A stretch of DNA of 14,187 nucleotides from positions 1-14,187 of the forward strand of contig DCDI01000171.1 of assembly GCA_002316345.1 (NCBI GenBank). The letters run 5' to 3'. The stretch comes from Phyllobacteriaceae bacterium UBA1059 (GTDB lineage Bacteria > Pseudomonadota > Alphaproteobacteria > Rhizobiales > Rhizobiaceae). The position numbers and the translations under genes were made by a program. The notes beneath the pieces are model-generated. The model was not told where the DNA came from, made no database searches, and saw only the letters and a list, made by a program, of their open reading frames with translations. Shown here in pieces: positions 7,697 to 13,724 of this stretch. Every line of letters starts with the position of its first letter. Positions within the stretch are counted from its first letter, which is position 1.

Positions 7697-7714
7697 CGTT
7701 ACAGATTTGTAATG
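7697..7714 (+). promoter_or_regulatory. CusR/HprR/CopR-like palindromic operator
   Basis: CGTTACAGATTTGTAATG is an imperfect palindrome (TTACA-N4-TGTAA core). It matches 15 of 18 positions of the CATTACAAAATTGTAATG box I recall for the E. coli CusR/HprR response regulators. It lies 66 bp before the ATG of the RcnB-like gene, a normal operator/promoter distance. Assignment to a metal-responsive regulator is inferred. Confidence 0.5.
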
Positions 7715-7780
7715 CAGTCATTCACACCTCGTTCATCAGCACGGGCTCAAAAAGCATGCGTTGAGTTCAAGGAGTTTCTC

Positions 7781-8104
7781 ATGTCAAAGATTTTCAAGCG
7801 TCTCGTTCTGTCTACCGCGGCCGTTGCCATGCTCGCTGTTCCCGTCGCTCAGGCGCAGAGCCGTCACCAGGATACACGCCAGGGTCACCATTACAGCCAG
7901 AAGAAGCATCAGGAGGCCAAGCGCCACAGCTGGAAGCGCGGCGAGCGTGTATCCGATTGGCGCAAGCGCGCGGCCATCCGCGACTATAAACGCCACGGTC
8001 TGCGCGCTCCGGGTCGCGGCCAGCATTGGGTCAAGGTCGACAATGACTACCTGCTGATCACCCTGGCGACGGGTGTCGTGGCCGGCATCGCTGCTGCACG
8101 GTAA
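7781..8104 (+). CDS. RcnB-family periplasmic small protein
   Basis: A 107-residue exported protein. I chose ATG 7781 because AAGGAG lies 6 bases upstream and a clean signal peptide follows (LVLSTAAVAMLAVPVAQAQS, cleavage after AQA near residue 25); an in-frame ATG at 7712 would put extra residues before it. The mature part is His/Lys/Arg-rich (RHQDTRQGHHYSQKKHQEAK), then shows the RcnB-family C-terminal pattern: RHGLRAPGRGQHWVKVDNDY followed by a hydrophobic LLITLATGVVAGIAA end. RcnB in E. coli is a periplasmic modulator of nickel/cobalt homeostasis; many alphaproteobacterial paralogues are uncharacterised, so a metal role is inferred. It fits with the CusR/HprR-like box upstream. A strong hairpin follows the stop. 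Confidence 0.8.
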   Translation: MSKIFKRLVLSTAAVAMLAVPVAQAQSRHQDTRQGHHYSQKKHQEAKRHSWKRGERVSDWRKRAAIRDYKRHGLRAPGRGQHWVKVDNDYLLITLATGVVAGIAAAR

Positions 8105-8118
8105 TCGACCAACTCTTA

Positions 8119-8144
8119 CACCGGCCGCTCCATCGCGGCCGGTG
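8119..8144 (+). terminator. Strong hairpin after the rcnB-like gene
   Basis: CACCGGCCGC, loop TCCATC, GCGGCCGGTG: a perfect 10-bp stem 15 bp after the stop. No T-run follows, so it may act as a transcript-stabilising hairpin or a factor-assisted terminator. Confidence 0.6.
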
Positions 8145-8260
8145 CAACTCTGCGATGACTGGGCGCAGCTGGACGATCCATCCTTCCCCGTCTGCCCCTG
8201 CAATGGGCTGGGAATGATGCCATAGTGTGGGCCGTTCGATTCCTCGAAAGCCCGCCTCTC

Positions 8261-9283
8261 ATGCAAATGCTCCTCCGCAAGATCCTTCTCGACCCGTTCT
8301 TGATCATGCTTCTGGGAGCGATGCTCCTGGCAGCCCTGCTGCCCGCGCGCGGCGATGCAGCCGATTTGCTCGACTGGGTCGTGACTGCGGCGATTGCGCT
8401 GCTGTTCTTTCTGTATGGCGCCAAGCTGTCGCCTTCAGCCGTTGCGTCCGGCTTGCTGCATTGGCGGCTGCAATCGCTCGTCTTCATCTGCACCTACGGC
8501 ATTTTTCCCGTTCTCGGGCTGATCGCCTCGCATGTCTTGCGCGGCCATCTGCCGGATGATCTGGTGCTCGGCATCCTGTTTTTGTGCCTGCTGCCGTCGA
8601 CCGTGCAGTCCTCCATCGCCTTCACCTCGATCGCCAGAGGCAATGTCGCAGCCGCCATCACCAGCGCCAGCCTGTCCAACCTCGCCGGCGTCTTCGTGAC
8701 ACCGCTTCTGGTCGGCCTGATCATCGGCAGCCAGGGTGGCGAAAGCTTCGATTTGAGTTCGGTCGGCGACATTGCCCTCCAGATCCTACTACCCTTCGCA
8801 ATCGGCCAACTGTGCCGCCCGCTCATCGGCAAGTTCCTGCAGCGCCATGCCCGCATGACGCAGTTCACCGATCGCGGCGCGATCCTGCTGGTGGTTTATG
8901 CTGCCTTCAGCGAAGGTATGGTGGTGGGCGTGTGGTCGCATGTGGACGGCACCGACCTCATCTGGATCCTGGCCACCGCCTGCTTTCTGCTCGCTTTGAT
9001 CCTGGCGATCACGGCCCTGCTGGGGAAACTGCTCGGCTTCAGCCGCGAAGACCAGATCACCATCCTGTTCTGCGGCTCGAAGAAAAGCCTGGCCACCGGC
9101 GTGCCCATGGCCGGCATCCTGTTTGCCGGACAGTCCGTATCCCTGGTCGTGCTGCCGCTGATGATCTTCCACCAGATCCAGCTCTTCGTCTGCGCCCTTC
9201 TGGCACAGCGCTATGCAGCCCAAGCGGACGCCGAAGCAAACGCCGTGAACACGGTGGCGCAAGCCTTGGAAACCAAGGCTTGA
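8261..9283 (+). CDS. Bile acid:sodium symporter family (SBF-like) transporter
   Basis: Inner-membrane transporter of about 340 residues with roughly 9-10 hydrophobic segments across the whole length. It matches the SBF-like (YfeH-type) branch: the LLPSTVQSSIAFTSIARGN motif near residues 110-128, and FCGSKKSLATGVPMAGILF near 266-284, which hold the conserved polar residues of the cation/solute crossing site. Substrate unknown; members of the wider fold move bile acids, pantoate, arsenite or other organic anions with sodium. I prefer ATG 8261, which begins right before the first hydrophobic helix; an in-frame GTG at 8225 would add 12 residues. The ribosome site is weak for both. It is the last core gene before the tRNA. 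Confidence 0.87.
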   Translation: MQMLLRKILLDPFLIMLLGAMLLAALLPARGDAADLLDWVVTAAIALLFFLYGAKLSPSAVASGLLHWRLQSLVFICTYGIFPVLGLIASHVLRGHLPDDLVLGILFLCLLPSTVQSSIAFTSIARGNVAAAITSASLSNLAGVFVTPLLVGLIIGSQGGESFDLSSVGDIALQILLPFAIGQLCRPLIGKFLQRHARMTQFTDRGAILLVVYAAFSEGMVVGVWSHVDGTDLIWILATACFLLALILAITALLGKLLGFSREDQITILFCGSKKSLATGVPMAGILFAGQSVSLVVLPLMIFHQIQLFVCALLAQRYAAQADAEANAVNTVAQALETKA

Positions 9284-9306
9284 TCGGATTGAATAGGGAG
9301 AAGAGG

Positions 9307-9381
9307 TGGTACGCCCAAGGGGAATCGAACCCCTGTTTGCGCCGTGAGAGGGCGCCGTCCTTTTACCACCCACTTGGTCCC
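9307..9381 (-). tRNA. tRNA-Glu(CTC) with disrupted 5' half (probable island attachment site)
   Basis: The minus strand gives an intact 3' part: anticodon stem GCGCC/GGCGC with loop CTCTCAC (anticodon CTC, Glu), T-arm AGGGG-TTCGATT-CCCCT, acceptor 3' strand TGGGCGT, discriminator A and encoded CCA. The expected 5' acceptor strand would be ACGCCCA; what is present is GGGACCA, leaving mismatches at pairs 2-71 and 4-69 and a wobble at 1-72. The D-stem also fails: no GTC partner for GAC. So identity to a real tRNA-Glu seems to hold only from the 3' side of the D-arm (about 9360) to CCA. I read it as the 3' fragment left at one end of an island whose complete tRNA lies elsewhere. It might still be called as a low-scoring tRNA by software. 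Confidence 0.72.
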
Positions 9382-9409
9382 TACCAACAGTTACCAAGTT
9401 TTTTTTGGT
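9374..9409. repeat. Four alternating TTGGT/ACCAA pentamers beside the tRNA
   Basis: TTGGT at 9374, ACCAA at 9383, ACCAA at 9393 and TTGGT at 9405 form two inverted pairs in 36 bp, the second pair enclosing an eight-T run. They sit at the point where tRNA identity stops, which would suit recombinase or excisionase binding sites at an island end. Short motifs, so chance is possible. Confidence 0.4.
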
Positions 9410-9723
9410 GGGAATGCCGGTGATCCTCGGCACAAGCGGCTAGCGTGCGGGGGCGGCGCGCCCTCAACAGCGCTGTAGCCGTCCCCGCATGCGGATCGAC
9501 TAGGGAGGTATTCAAGAACATCCAGACATGTGTCGCTTCATCAGCGTTTAGTTACAGAAGCCTGCTAAGAGGACGGGGAGGCCGCCAGCCTGGAGAATTA
9601 GTCGCGGCGGAACACCAACGCGGCCCTTCAAGGCTTGCAGCAGCATTCACGAAATCACCATTGTTAAACCGTGTTTGAGCAGCCGTGTCAGTCTCAGACG
9701 AGCTGTAATTTTCTGGCTCCTGT
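9410..9723. other. Gene-free stretch at the start of the accessory region
   Basis: No convincing gene in any frame. The only open frame of note (9445-9678, 77 codons) has no ribosome site, unremarkable composition and no recognisable motif. By eye the G+C content is lower than in the core part. A small GCCG/CGGC inverted repeat is at 9417-9432. It may hold island-end sequence or decayed genes. Confidence 0.6.
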
Positions 9724-10017
9724 CTAACCATTACTATTCACGGTCTTACTGGGCTTACGTCTCCGAATTGTGGGTTGGTCCAGTATGTCCTGGCTAAGGC
9801 TTATGCCCGGGTTTAGGCTGTCTGCACCGGAAAAGAATTGAATACCCTCCGCTTCCAAAGCGGCCTGTACTCGCTCCCGGGTTTCCTCTGACACAATCTG
9901 AAGCGTTTCGATCCGCACCAGTGTCCGCTTGCTGACCCCAGCCTTCTCGGCCAGGGCAACATGTTCGATGCCAAGTGCTGCGCGAGCCGCTCGTAGCAGT
10001 TGGTAGGGAGCTTTCAT
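9724..10017 (-). CDS. XRE-family helix-turn-helix regulator
   Basis: A 97-residue protein whose first ~60 residues form a Cro/CI-type DNA-binding domain: LLRAARAALGIEHVALAEKA (helices 1-2), GVSKRTLVRIE (recognition helix, about 27-37) and ERVQAALEAEGIQFF, an ending common in short XRE regulators of mobile elements. The C-terminal ~30 residues are polar and end in basic IRRRKPSKT. It probably acts as a local repressor. It diverges from the gene at 10199, and the intergenic region between them contains a perfect 16-bp palindrome midway, a plausible operator. The ribosome site before the ATG is weak (AAGAG about 8 bases away). No toxin partner is adjacent, so a toxin-antitoxin role is not supported. 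Confidence 0.82.
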   Translation of the reverse strand: MKAPYQLLRAARAALGIEHVALAEKAGVSKRTLVRIETLQIVSEETRERVQAALEAEGIQFFSGADSLNPGISLSQDILDQPTIRRRKPSKTVNSNG

Positions 10018-10100
10018 GGGGCTGCTCTTACCCGCGCGACTTGATGGTTGCCAGTGTCATTGCCAACATCAGCCGGCTTAGCCGATCAAGAAAGTGCATG

Positions 10101-10116
10101 GGGCGTCTAGACGCCC
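10101..10116. promoter_or_regulatory. Perfect 16-bp palindrome between divergent genes
   Basis: GGGCGTCTAGACGCCC is fully self-complementary and lies 83 bases from the XRE-gene ATG and 82 bases from the ATG at 10199. A symmetric site midway between a regulator and a divergent gene suggests a dimer operator, possibly for the XRE protein itself. Confidence 0.5.
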
Positions 10117-10198
10117 GCACTGCAGGCGCCGTATGGCTGTGGCAGATCCGATCAAGGATTCAATTTGACCTCGCTCCTTACTCCTGCGGAGACTCGCC

Positions 10199-10543
10199 AT
10201 GGTGACGTTCAAGCTGCTCAGCCAAGAACACAATGAACGCTTCAGCTATGAGCTAGCTAAGCTGTCGATGCTGGTTGCGGACATAAAAGCGGTTCAGCGA
10301 GGTGTTCATCCGAGCCACCTCTGTGAAGAGACGGTTCCAGTTCTTGACAGATGGATCCTTACGCAAAGGGGAACCCCTTGCTTGGCTGGGTTGTCGTCAG
10401 GTCACCCGACGCTGCTCGGAGACACCAGGCCCATCACCACCTCAGACCTTTGGCTTCTGTCTGAAGACCAGACCTGGGCCCGCACGTTCTCTCGCTGGTA
10501 TCAGCTCGGCCGACCCGTTGGTCACAACCGCAGCCACTCGTGA
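10199..10543 (+). CDS. DUF6634-like hypothetical protein
   Basis: A 114-residue soluble protein. The ATG is preceded by TGCGGAG about 8 bases upstream. The pattern PVLDRWILTQRGTPCLAGLS, SGHPTLLGDTRPITTSDLW and WARTFSRWYQLGRP resembles what I recall of the alphaproteobacterial DUF6634 family, found often on plasmids and islands; no function is known for it. There is a single invariant-looking Cys in TPCLAG. The N-terminal 45 residues are helical. It lies 7 bp before the next open frame and diverges from the XRE regulator, so it may be the first gene of a small operon. The family name is from memory and should be treated as tentative. Confidence 0.68.
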   Translation: MVTFKLLSQEHNERFSYELAKLSMLVADIKAVQRGVHPSHLCEETVPVLDRWILTQRGTPCLAGLSSGHPTLLGDTRPITTSDLWLLSEDQTWARTFSRWYQLGRPVGHNRSHS

Positions 10544-10550
10544 GCGCGGA

Positions 10551-10979
10551 ATGACCGAAGAGTTTTCCGCAAGCAATCAGAAGTTCGAGCGCCGCAAAAA
10601 GCTGGCGGCCGCCAGCCAACGGCTGCCAACCAAGGGGGAGCTACTGCGGGGAATGGTGTTTTTTCGGGAAAGCCTTTCCGAGGATATCGGCGAATTCGCC
10701 GATCGTCTGGGGCGTCGGCTCAGGAAGCACCTTGCGCCGGACCTTGCACCCTCAATCGCTTGCCTGCCCGATGTCACGATCCCTACATCCAGCGGACTGC
10801 GATCTATCGCACGTTTCGTGGCTTATGACGGCGAACGAGATAGCGCCGACACTTGGCGTTCTGCGGGACAGGTGCAGGGTCCTCCGCTTTCCGGAGCCTG
10901 GACTGCAACATCTTCCCGCTCTTGCAGTCCCCATAATGGAACGGCTCTACGCCGACCTCGGTCACGATCCGCTGGGTGA
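10551..10979 (+). CDS. Hypothetical protein, C-terminal part doubtful
   Basis: An open frame of 142 codons starting 7 bp after the DUF6634-like gene. The first ~85 residues look like protein: KFERRKKLAAASQRLPTKGE, LLRGMVFFRESLSEDIGEFA, DRLGRRLRKHLAPDLAPS, then CLPDVTIPTSSGLRSIARF. From about residue 92 (near 10825) the sequence becomes Ser/Arg-rich without pattern and overlaps a better-looking frame shifted by one base, so the real C-terminus has probably been lost or replaced by read-through. I do not recognise the family. The ribosome site is weak; the close spacing suggests coupling to the gene before it. Confidence 0.5.
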   Translation: MTEEFSASNQKFERRKKLAAASQRLPTKGELLRGMVFFRESLSEDIGEFADRLGRRLRKHLAPDLAPSIACLPDVTIPTSSGLRSIARFVAYDGERDSADTWRSAGQVQGPPLSGAWTATSSRSCSPHNGTALRRPRSRSAG

Positions 10980-11104
10980 CGCCAATTGAAGCATTCGAAC
11001 TGGAAGCGGTCGCTTCAGCTTGGGGCGGGGGCTCCATCCGCCGGCTGCAGCGCATCATCGAACAGCTCATCGAGTTCCGCGAAGGTGAGCGATCCGAGCA
11101 CTGA
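10825..11104 (+). pseudogene. Small broken gene with a frameshift near 10984
   Basis: Reading from ATG 10825 gives MTANEIAPTLGVLRDRCRVL, then LPALAVPIMERLYADLGHDP and LGDA, stopping at TGA 10987-10989. Shifting by one base at about 10984 continues as IEAFELEAVASAWGGGSIRR and LQRIIEQLIEFREGERSEH to TGA 11102-11104. The two pieces have matching helical character and together make a sensible ~93-residue protein whose start (TANEIAPTLGV) resembles a helix-turn-helix. It is either a decayed gene or a sequencing error. Competing frames across the same stretch (a Ser-rich N-terminus from 10986) look like shadows. Family not recognised. Confidence 0.42.
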
Positions 11105-11213
11105 TGCGGTCGATCAACCCGCCTGCGCCGCTTTGATTGAGGACGCTGCCATCAATCGGATCGTAGCCGCCAAAATACCCGAGCAAGCATTCAACCTGAG
11201 AACGGAAGCGCCC

Positions 11214-11936
11214 ATGCCATCATCTGCAGCCTACCTCTGCAATACCAACGGGAACGCCCTTCAAGGTTTCCTTCACTGCAAGCTCACCCAGGCTGCTGAG
11301 TTGGCATCTAGTGATAACAGCGTTCCAGGCCGCATTGTTGACAACGATAAGCCGGGGCGCACCAGATTGAGGCCGAGTAAGCATCTCATCTTCCGGATGG
11401 CGATCCATGAGGCCAGCCACGCGGTGATCAGGCTTTACCTGGGACTCGGCAACATCACGAAGATCACGATCGAGGCTCCCGAAGGAGCATACGTCGCCTG
11501 GGAAGATGGCGTCTTGCAAGAACAGACCGAGGAGTTCTTTACGGCCGTATTGGTCGCAACGCTTGCCGGGCGTGCCGGAGAGCAGGAGATCATCGGCACG
11601 GTAGGGGCAAGCGGCGGCGGCGACGGACAGACAAGCGACCAAGCTGTCGCGACGCAGATCGCGTTCGACATGGAAGCCACCATGGGATTCGGGCAGAAAT
11701 GGCCGCTGCTTTACAGGGCCACACCCAATCCGCAGCACTTGCTGGCTATCGACCTCGATCTAGCAGAGAGCGTTCACGCCCGTCTCGAGGCCGCTTACAA
11801 GGCAGCGCGAAAGATGGTCGCCAAGCAGCGCAGGGCGATTGAGCACCTTGCCGAGTCCTTGCTTCTCCACGGCACGCTTGAAGGTCCGGGACTGGATCGC
11901 GTGCTCGCGGACACAAAGCATTTTACTAAGGAATGA
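11214..11936 (+). CDS. Stand-alone M41 (FtsH-type) zinc metallopeptidase domain
   Basis: With ATG 11214 (GGAAG 6 bases upstream) the protein has 240 residues. It carries the zinc-peptidase motif HEASH (65-69, in RMAIHEASHAVIRLYLG). About 60 residues later comes LVATLAGRAGEQ and then GASGGGDGQTSDQAVATQIA, where Asp142 aligns with the third zinc ligand of FtsH (pattern GASNDI...AT). The helix FDMEATMGFGQKW matches the FtsH segment after it. No Walker A/B, SRH or membrane segment is present, so the AAA+ motor and anchor of FtsH are absent. The open frame extends upstream to 10986, but that stretch is low-complexity and overlaps another gene. Its stop overlaps the next start (ATGA). Substrate unknown. 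Confidence 0.75.
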   Translation: MPSSAAYLCNTNGNALQGFLHCKLTQAAELASSDNSVPGRIVDNDKPGRTRLRPSKHLIFRMAIHEASHAVIRLYLGLGNITKITIEAPEGAYVAWEDGVLQEQTEEFFTAVLVATLAGRAGEQEIIGTVGASGGGDGQTSDQAVATQIAFDMEATMGFGQKWPLLYRATPNPQHLLAIDLDLAESVHARLEAAYKAARKMVAKQRRAIEHLAESLLLHGTLEGPGLDRVLADTKHFTKE

Positions 11937-12708
11937 AGTTGTGGATCCTTTCCAACCTGCACCTTGAGTATGCGCCCCTAAGGTCACCCCTTGAGCCCCC
12001 CGATGCAGATGTTTGCATCGTCGCAGGGGACCTCTGCCGCGGCATCGACCACGGCGTGCGCTGGCTGGCCGAGCACATCGCGCCGTCCATGCCTTGCGTC
12101 TATGTCGCCGGAAACCACGAGTTCTACAGGGGCTCCATCAAGGAAGGCCTGGAGGCCGTGCGTGCGGCAGCCAAGGATTCCCCAGGCGTCCATTTTCTCG
12201 AAAACGATGAGGTGACTATTGGTGGCACAAGGTTCACCGGCACCACCTTATGGACGGACTTCCGTATCGAAGGACCGCATGAACCAGCCATGGACCATGC
12301 GCGTGCAAGGATGAATGACTACCGAAAGATCGCTTGGCAGAAGAGAACCTGGCAGCGATACCTTCCTGTTCATGCCTACAGGCTCTATCAGGATTCGAGG
12401 CAAACATTTCACGTGAACTCGGCACGAATCCTGTTCCGACAGTGGTCGTCACGCGTCACTTGCCGCATCCCTGCTCAGTTCTGGAGCGCTTCAAGGGCGA
12501 CCTGACAAGTGCCGCCTATGCTTCGGATTTATCCGGTTTCATCAAACAATGCTCACCATCGCTCTGGATACACGGTCAAATGCACGACAGTTGCGACTAC
12601 AAGGCCGGCGACACACGCATCGTCTCGAACCCGAGAGGATACGGCGACGAGAACTCAGTGTTTGATACAAAGCTGGTTGACCGGCAGTCATCTCATCTTC
12701 GAAAGTGA
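11933..12708 (+). pseudogene. Calcineurin-like metallophosphoesterase, frameshifted and with lost metal ligands
   Basis: Two frames join into one ~258-residue phosphoesterase. The first (ATG 11933) carries LSNLHLEY (5-12), AGDLCRG (30-36), GNHEFY (59-64) and runs through WQKRTWQRYLPVHAYRLYQD. Near 12400 the family pattern moves by one base to ANISRELGTNPVPTVVVTRH, then SPSLWIHGQMHDSCDYKAGD and NPRGYGDENSVFD, ending at 12708. Without the shift translation stops at 12505. Normal family motifs would be SDLH, THH and GHTH; here they read SNLH, TRH and GQMH, so three metal-binding residues (Asp8 to Asn, His to Arg, His to Gln) are replaced. It is probably inactive. It overlaps the M41 gene by 4 bases. 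Confidence 0.78.
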
Positions 12709-12850
12709 TGCCGATGTCGCGGCTGCTGCACGCGTATTCGGTTCGAATGACTTCGAGCCGTCATCACATCCCTGCCGCACCATCGCGAAGTGTCCGCCTT
12801 TCGACTTTTCCAAGTACCTGCAGGTTGCGAAGCACCTTGGTCTGATTTGA
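12677..12850 (+). CDS. Short hypothetical protein, possibly a remnant (TTG start)
   Basis: The frame following the phosphoesterase ends with a protein-like stretch: SHLIFESDADVAAAARVFGS, NDFEPSSHPCRTIAKCPPFD, FSKYLQVAKHLGLI, stop at 12850. The nearest possible start is TTG at 12677, giving 57 residues, overlapping the end of the phosphoesterase by 32 bases. It has a well-formed helix/turn pattern and two cysteines but no motif I recognise. A single T-for-A change at the first base would turn TTG into ATG, so it may be a formerly normal gene now decaying together with its neighbour. Confidence 0.38.
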   Translation: MTGSHLIFESDADVAAAARVFGSNDFEPSSHPCRTIAKCPPFDFSKYLQVAKHLGLI

Positions 12851-12912
12851 ATGGAAGTTCATTGGCAACTTGCCTCCAAACCTTCCTCTATGGGACAGCC
12901 ATCCGGCTAGCG

Positions 12913-13440
12913 ATGCGCCGGCCGGCTCCCTCCCGCTTCACCCTGAGCGGGGAAGAGGCCAACCGGCACAACTTCTACGAGGTTAGGCTTTTCGAGCACG
13001 GCAGTGATGCTGGCTTTCTGGTGCTACGAATGACGCCAGGCGGGGCATGGGTTCTGCCGTTCAACGAGGCGCGGGAGCGGCTGGAGGAACGGGAGCTTCT
13101 TACGGCTGAATTCCCGAAATACCGGCTCTGGATCGCGCACTACTACCGGAAGTACCGCATCACCAGCGAGACGCCAGGCATCTTCATCCTGAAATGGCTG
13201 ACAGGTTACCCGATCTACGCGCGCAGCAAGGAAGACCTGACACAGGCGCTTTACAATCTCCGGCCGTTGAGCCGCAAAGAGCGCTACGAACTATTGCGCC
13301 ACATCATCCAGCAGACCGAGAAGAAGAAGGCTTACAAAACGAGCAGCTTCCGGCTGATGAACGAGTCCAACTTCATGAGGTCGATGCTGCACCCGCAGGC
13401 CATCGAAACCATGTCCCACTACGACATGGTGCTGCCATAA
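12913..13440 (+). CDS. Hypothetical protein (175 residues), first of an unknown gene pair
   Basis: A soluble 175-residue protein from ATG 12913; the frame stays open further upstream (to 12790), but that part overlaps the previous gene's tail and lacks a ribosome site. Its sequence is rich in aromatic and basic residues: RHNFYEVRLFEHGSDAGFLV, PGGAWVLPFNEARERLEERE, KYRLWIAHYYRKYRITSETP, SRKERYELLRHIIQQTEKKK. There is no signal peptide, and no catalytic motif I can name. Only 7 bases separate its stop from the start of a small membrane protein, so the two are probably translated together. The pair is convergent with the retron-like RT gene. Function unknown; a defence-related role would be only a guess from context. 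Confidence 0.72.
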   Translation: MRRPAPSRFTLSGEEANRHNFYEVRLFEHGSDAGFLVLRMTPGGAWVLPFNEARERLEERELLTAEFPKYRLWIAHYYRKYRITSETPGIFILKWLTGYPIYARSKEDLTQALYNLRPLSRKERYELLRHIIQQTEKKKAYKTSSFRLMNESNFMRSMLHPQAIETMSHYDMVLP

Positions 13441-13447
13441 CAAGGAC

Positions 13448-13687
13448 TTGGAGAAAGTGGACGGCGACTACAAGCTGGCACCGCAGGCTCTCGCCACTTT
13501 ACATCAGTATGATCTTGAAGAGAGAAGGTTCTCGGAAGGATCGAAGCAGCAGCGGCGGATTGTCCTGCTTACCGCGGCGATCCTGTTCACCGGCTTTGTC
13601 CAGGCCGCTGCAACGTACTGGTCGAACCGTGGAGGCATACGCGCGCCTCTATCCCGCTTGGGCGATTGGCTGCAGACCCTTTTCTAA
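13448..13687 (+). CDS. Small single-pass membrane protein
   Basis: 79 residues if TTG 13448 is used (AAGGA just upstream), 76 if GTG 13457 is used (GGAG 3 bases before). The N-terminal ~35 residues are charged and helical (YKLAPQALATLHQYDLEERR), then RR and one membrane segment at about 38-57 (IVLLTAAILFTGFVQAAATY), then a short tail WSNRGGIRAPLSRLGDWLQT. The positive-inside rule suggests the N-terminus is cytoplasmic. It follows the 175-residue gene by 7 bp, so the likely unit is a soluble protein plus its membrane partner. Family not recognised. Confidence 0.68.
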   Translation: MEKVDGDYKLAPQALATLHQYDLEERRFSEGSKQQRRIVLLTAAILFTGFVQAAATYWSNRGGIRAPLSRLGDWLQTLF

Positions 13688-13724
13688 GCGAAACTTTGGG
13701 AGTGTTCTGGCGTATTGATCTCGA

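Noticed and set aside
8584..9423. Long frame reading through the tRNA (ending in ...YAQGESNPCLRRERA...)
   Set aside because: This is the familiar artefact of translating a tRNA antisense; it is a shadow of the SBF-like transporter before that.
9445..9678. 77-codon frame in the gene-free stretch
   Set aside because: No ribosome site, no motif, and composition typical of non-coding sequence.
9724..10543. XRE regulator as antitoxin of a toxin-antitoxin pair
   Set aside because: The neighbouring gene is divergent and DUF6634-like, with no toxin motif; no second gene lies beside the XRE gene on its own strand.
10986..11213. Ser-rich N-terminal extension of the M41 peptidase
   Set aside because: The run of serines is the shadow of a better protein-like frame (RIIEQLIEFRE) up to 11104; ATG 11214 has a usable ribosome site.
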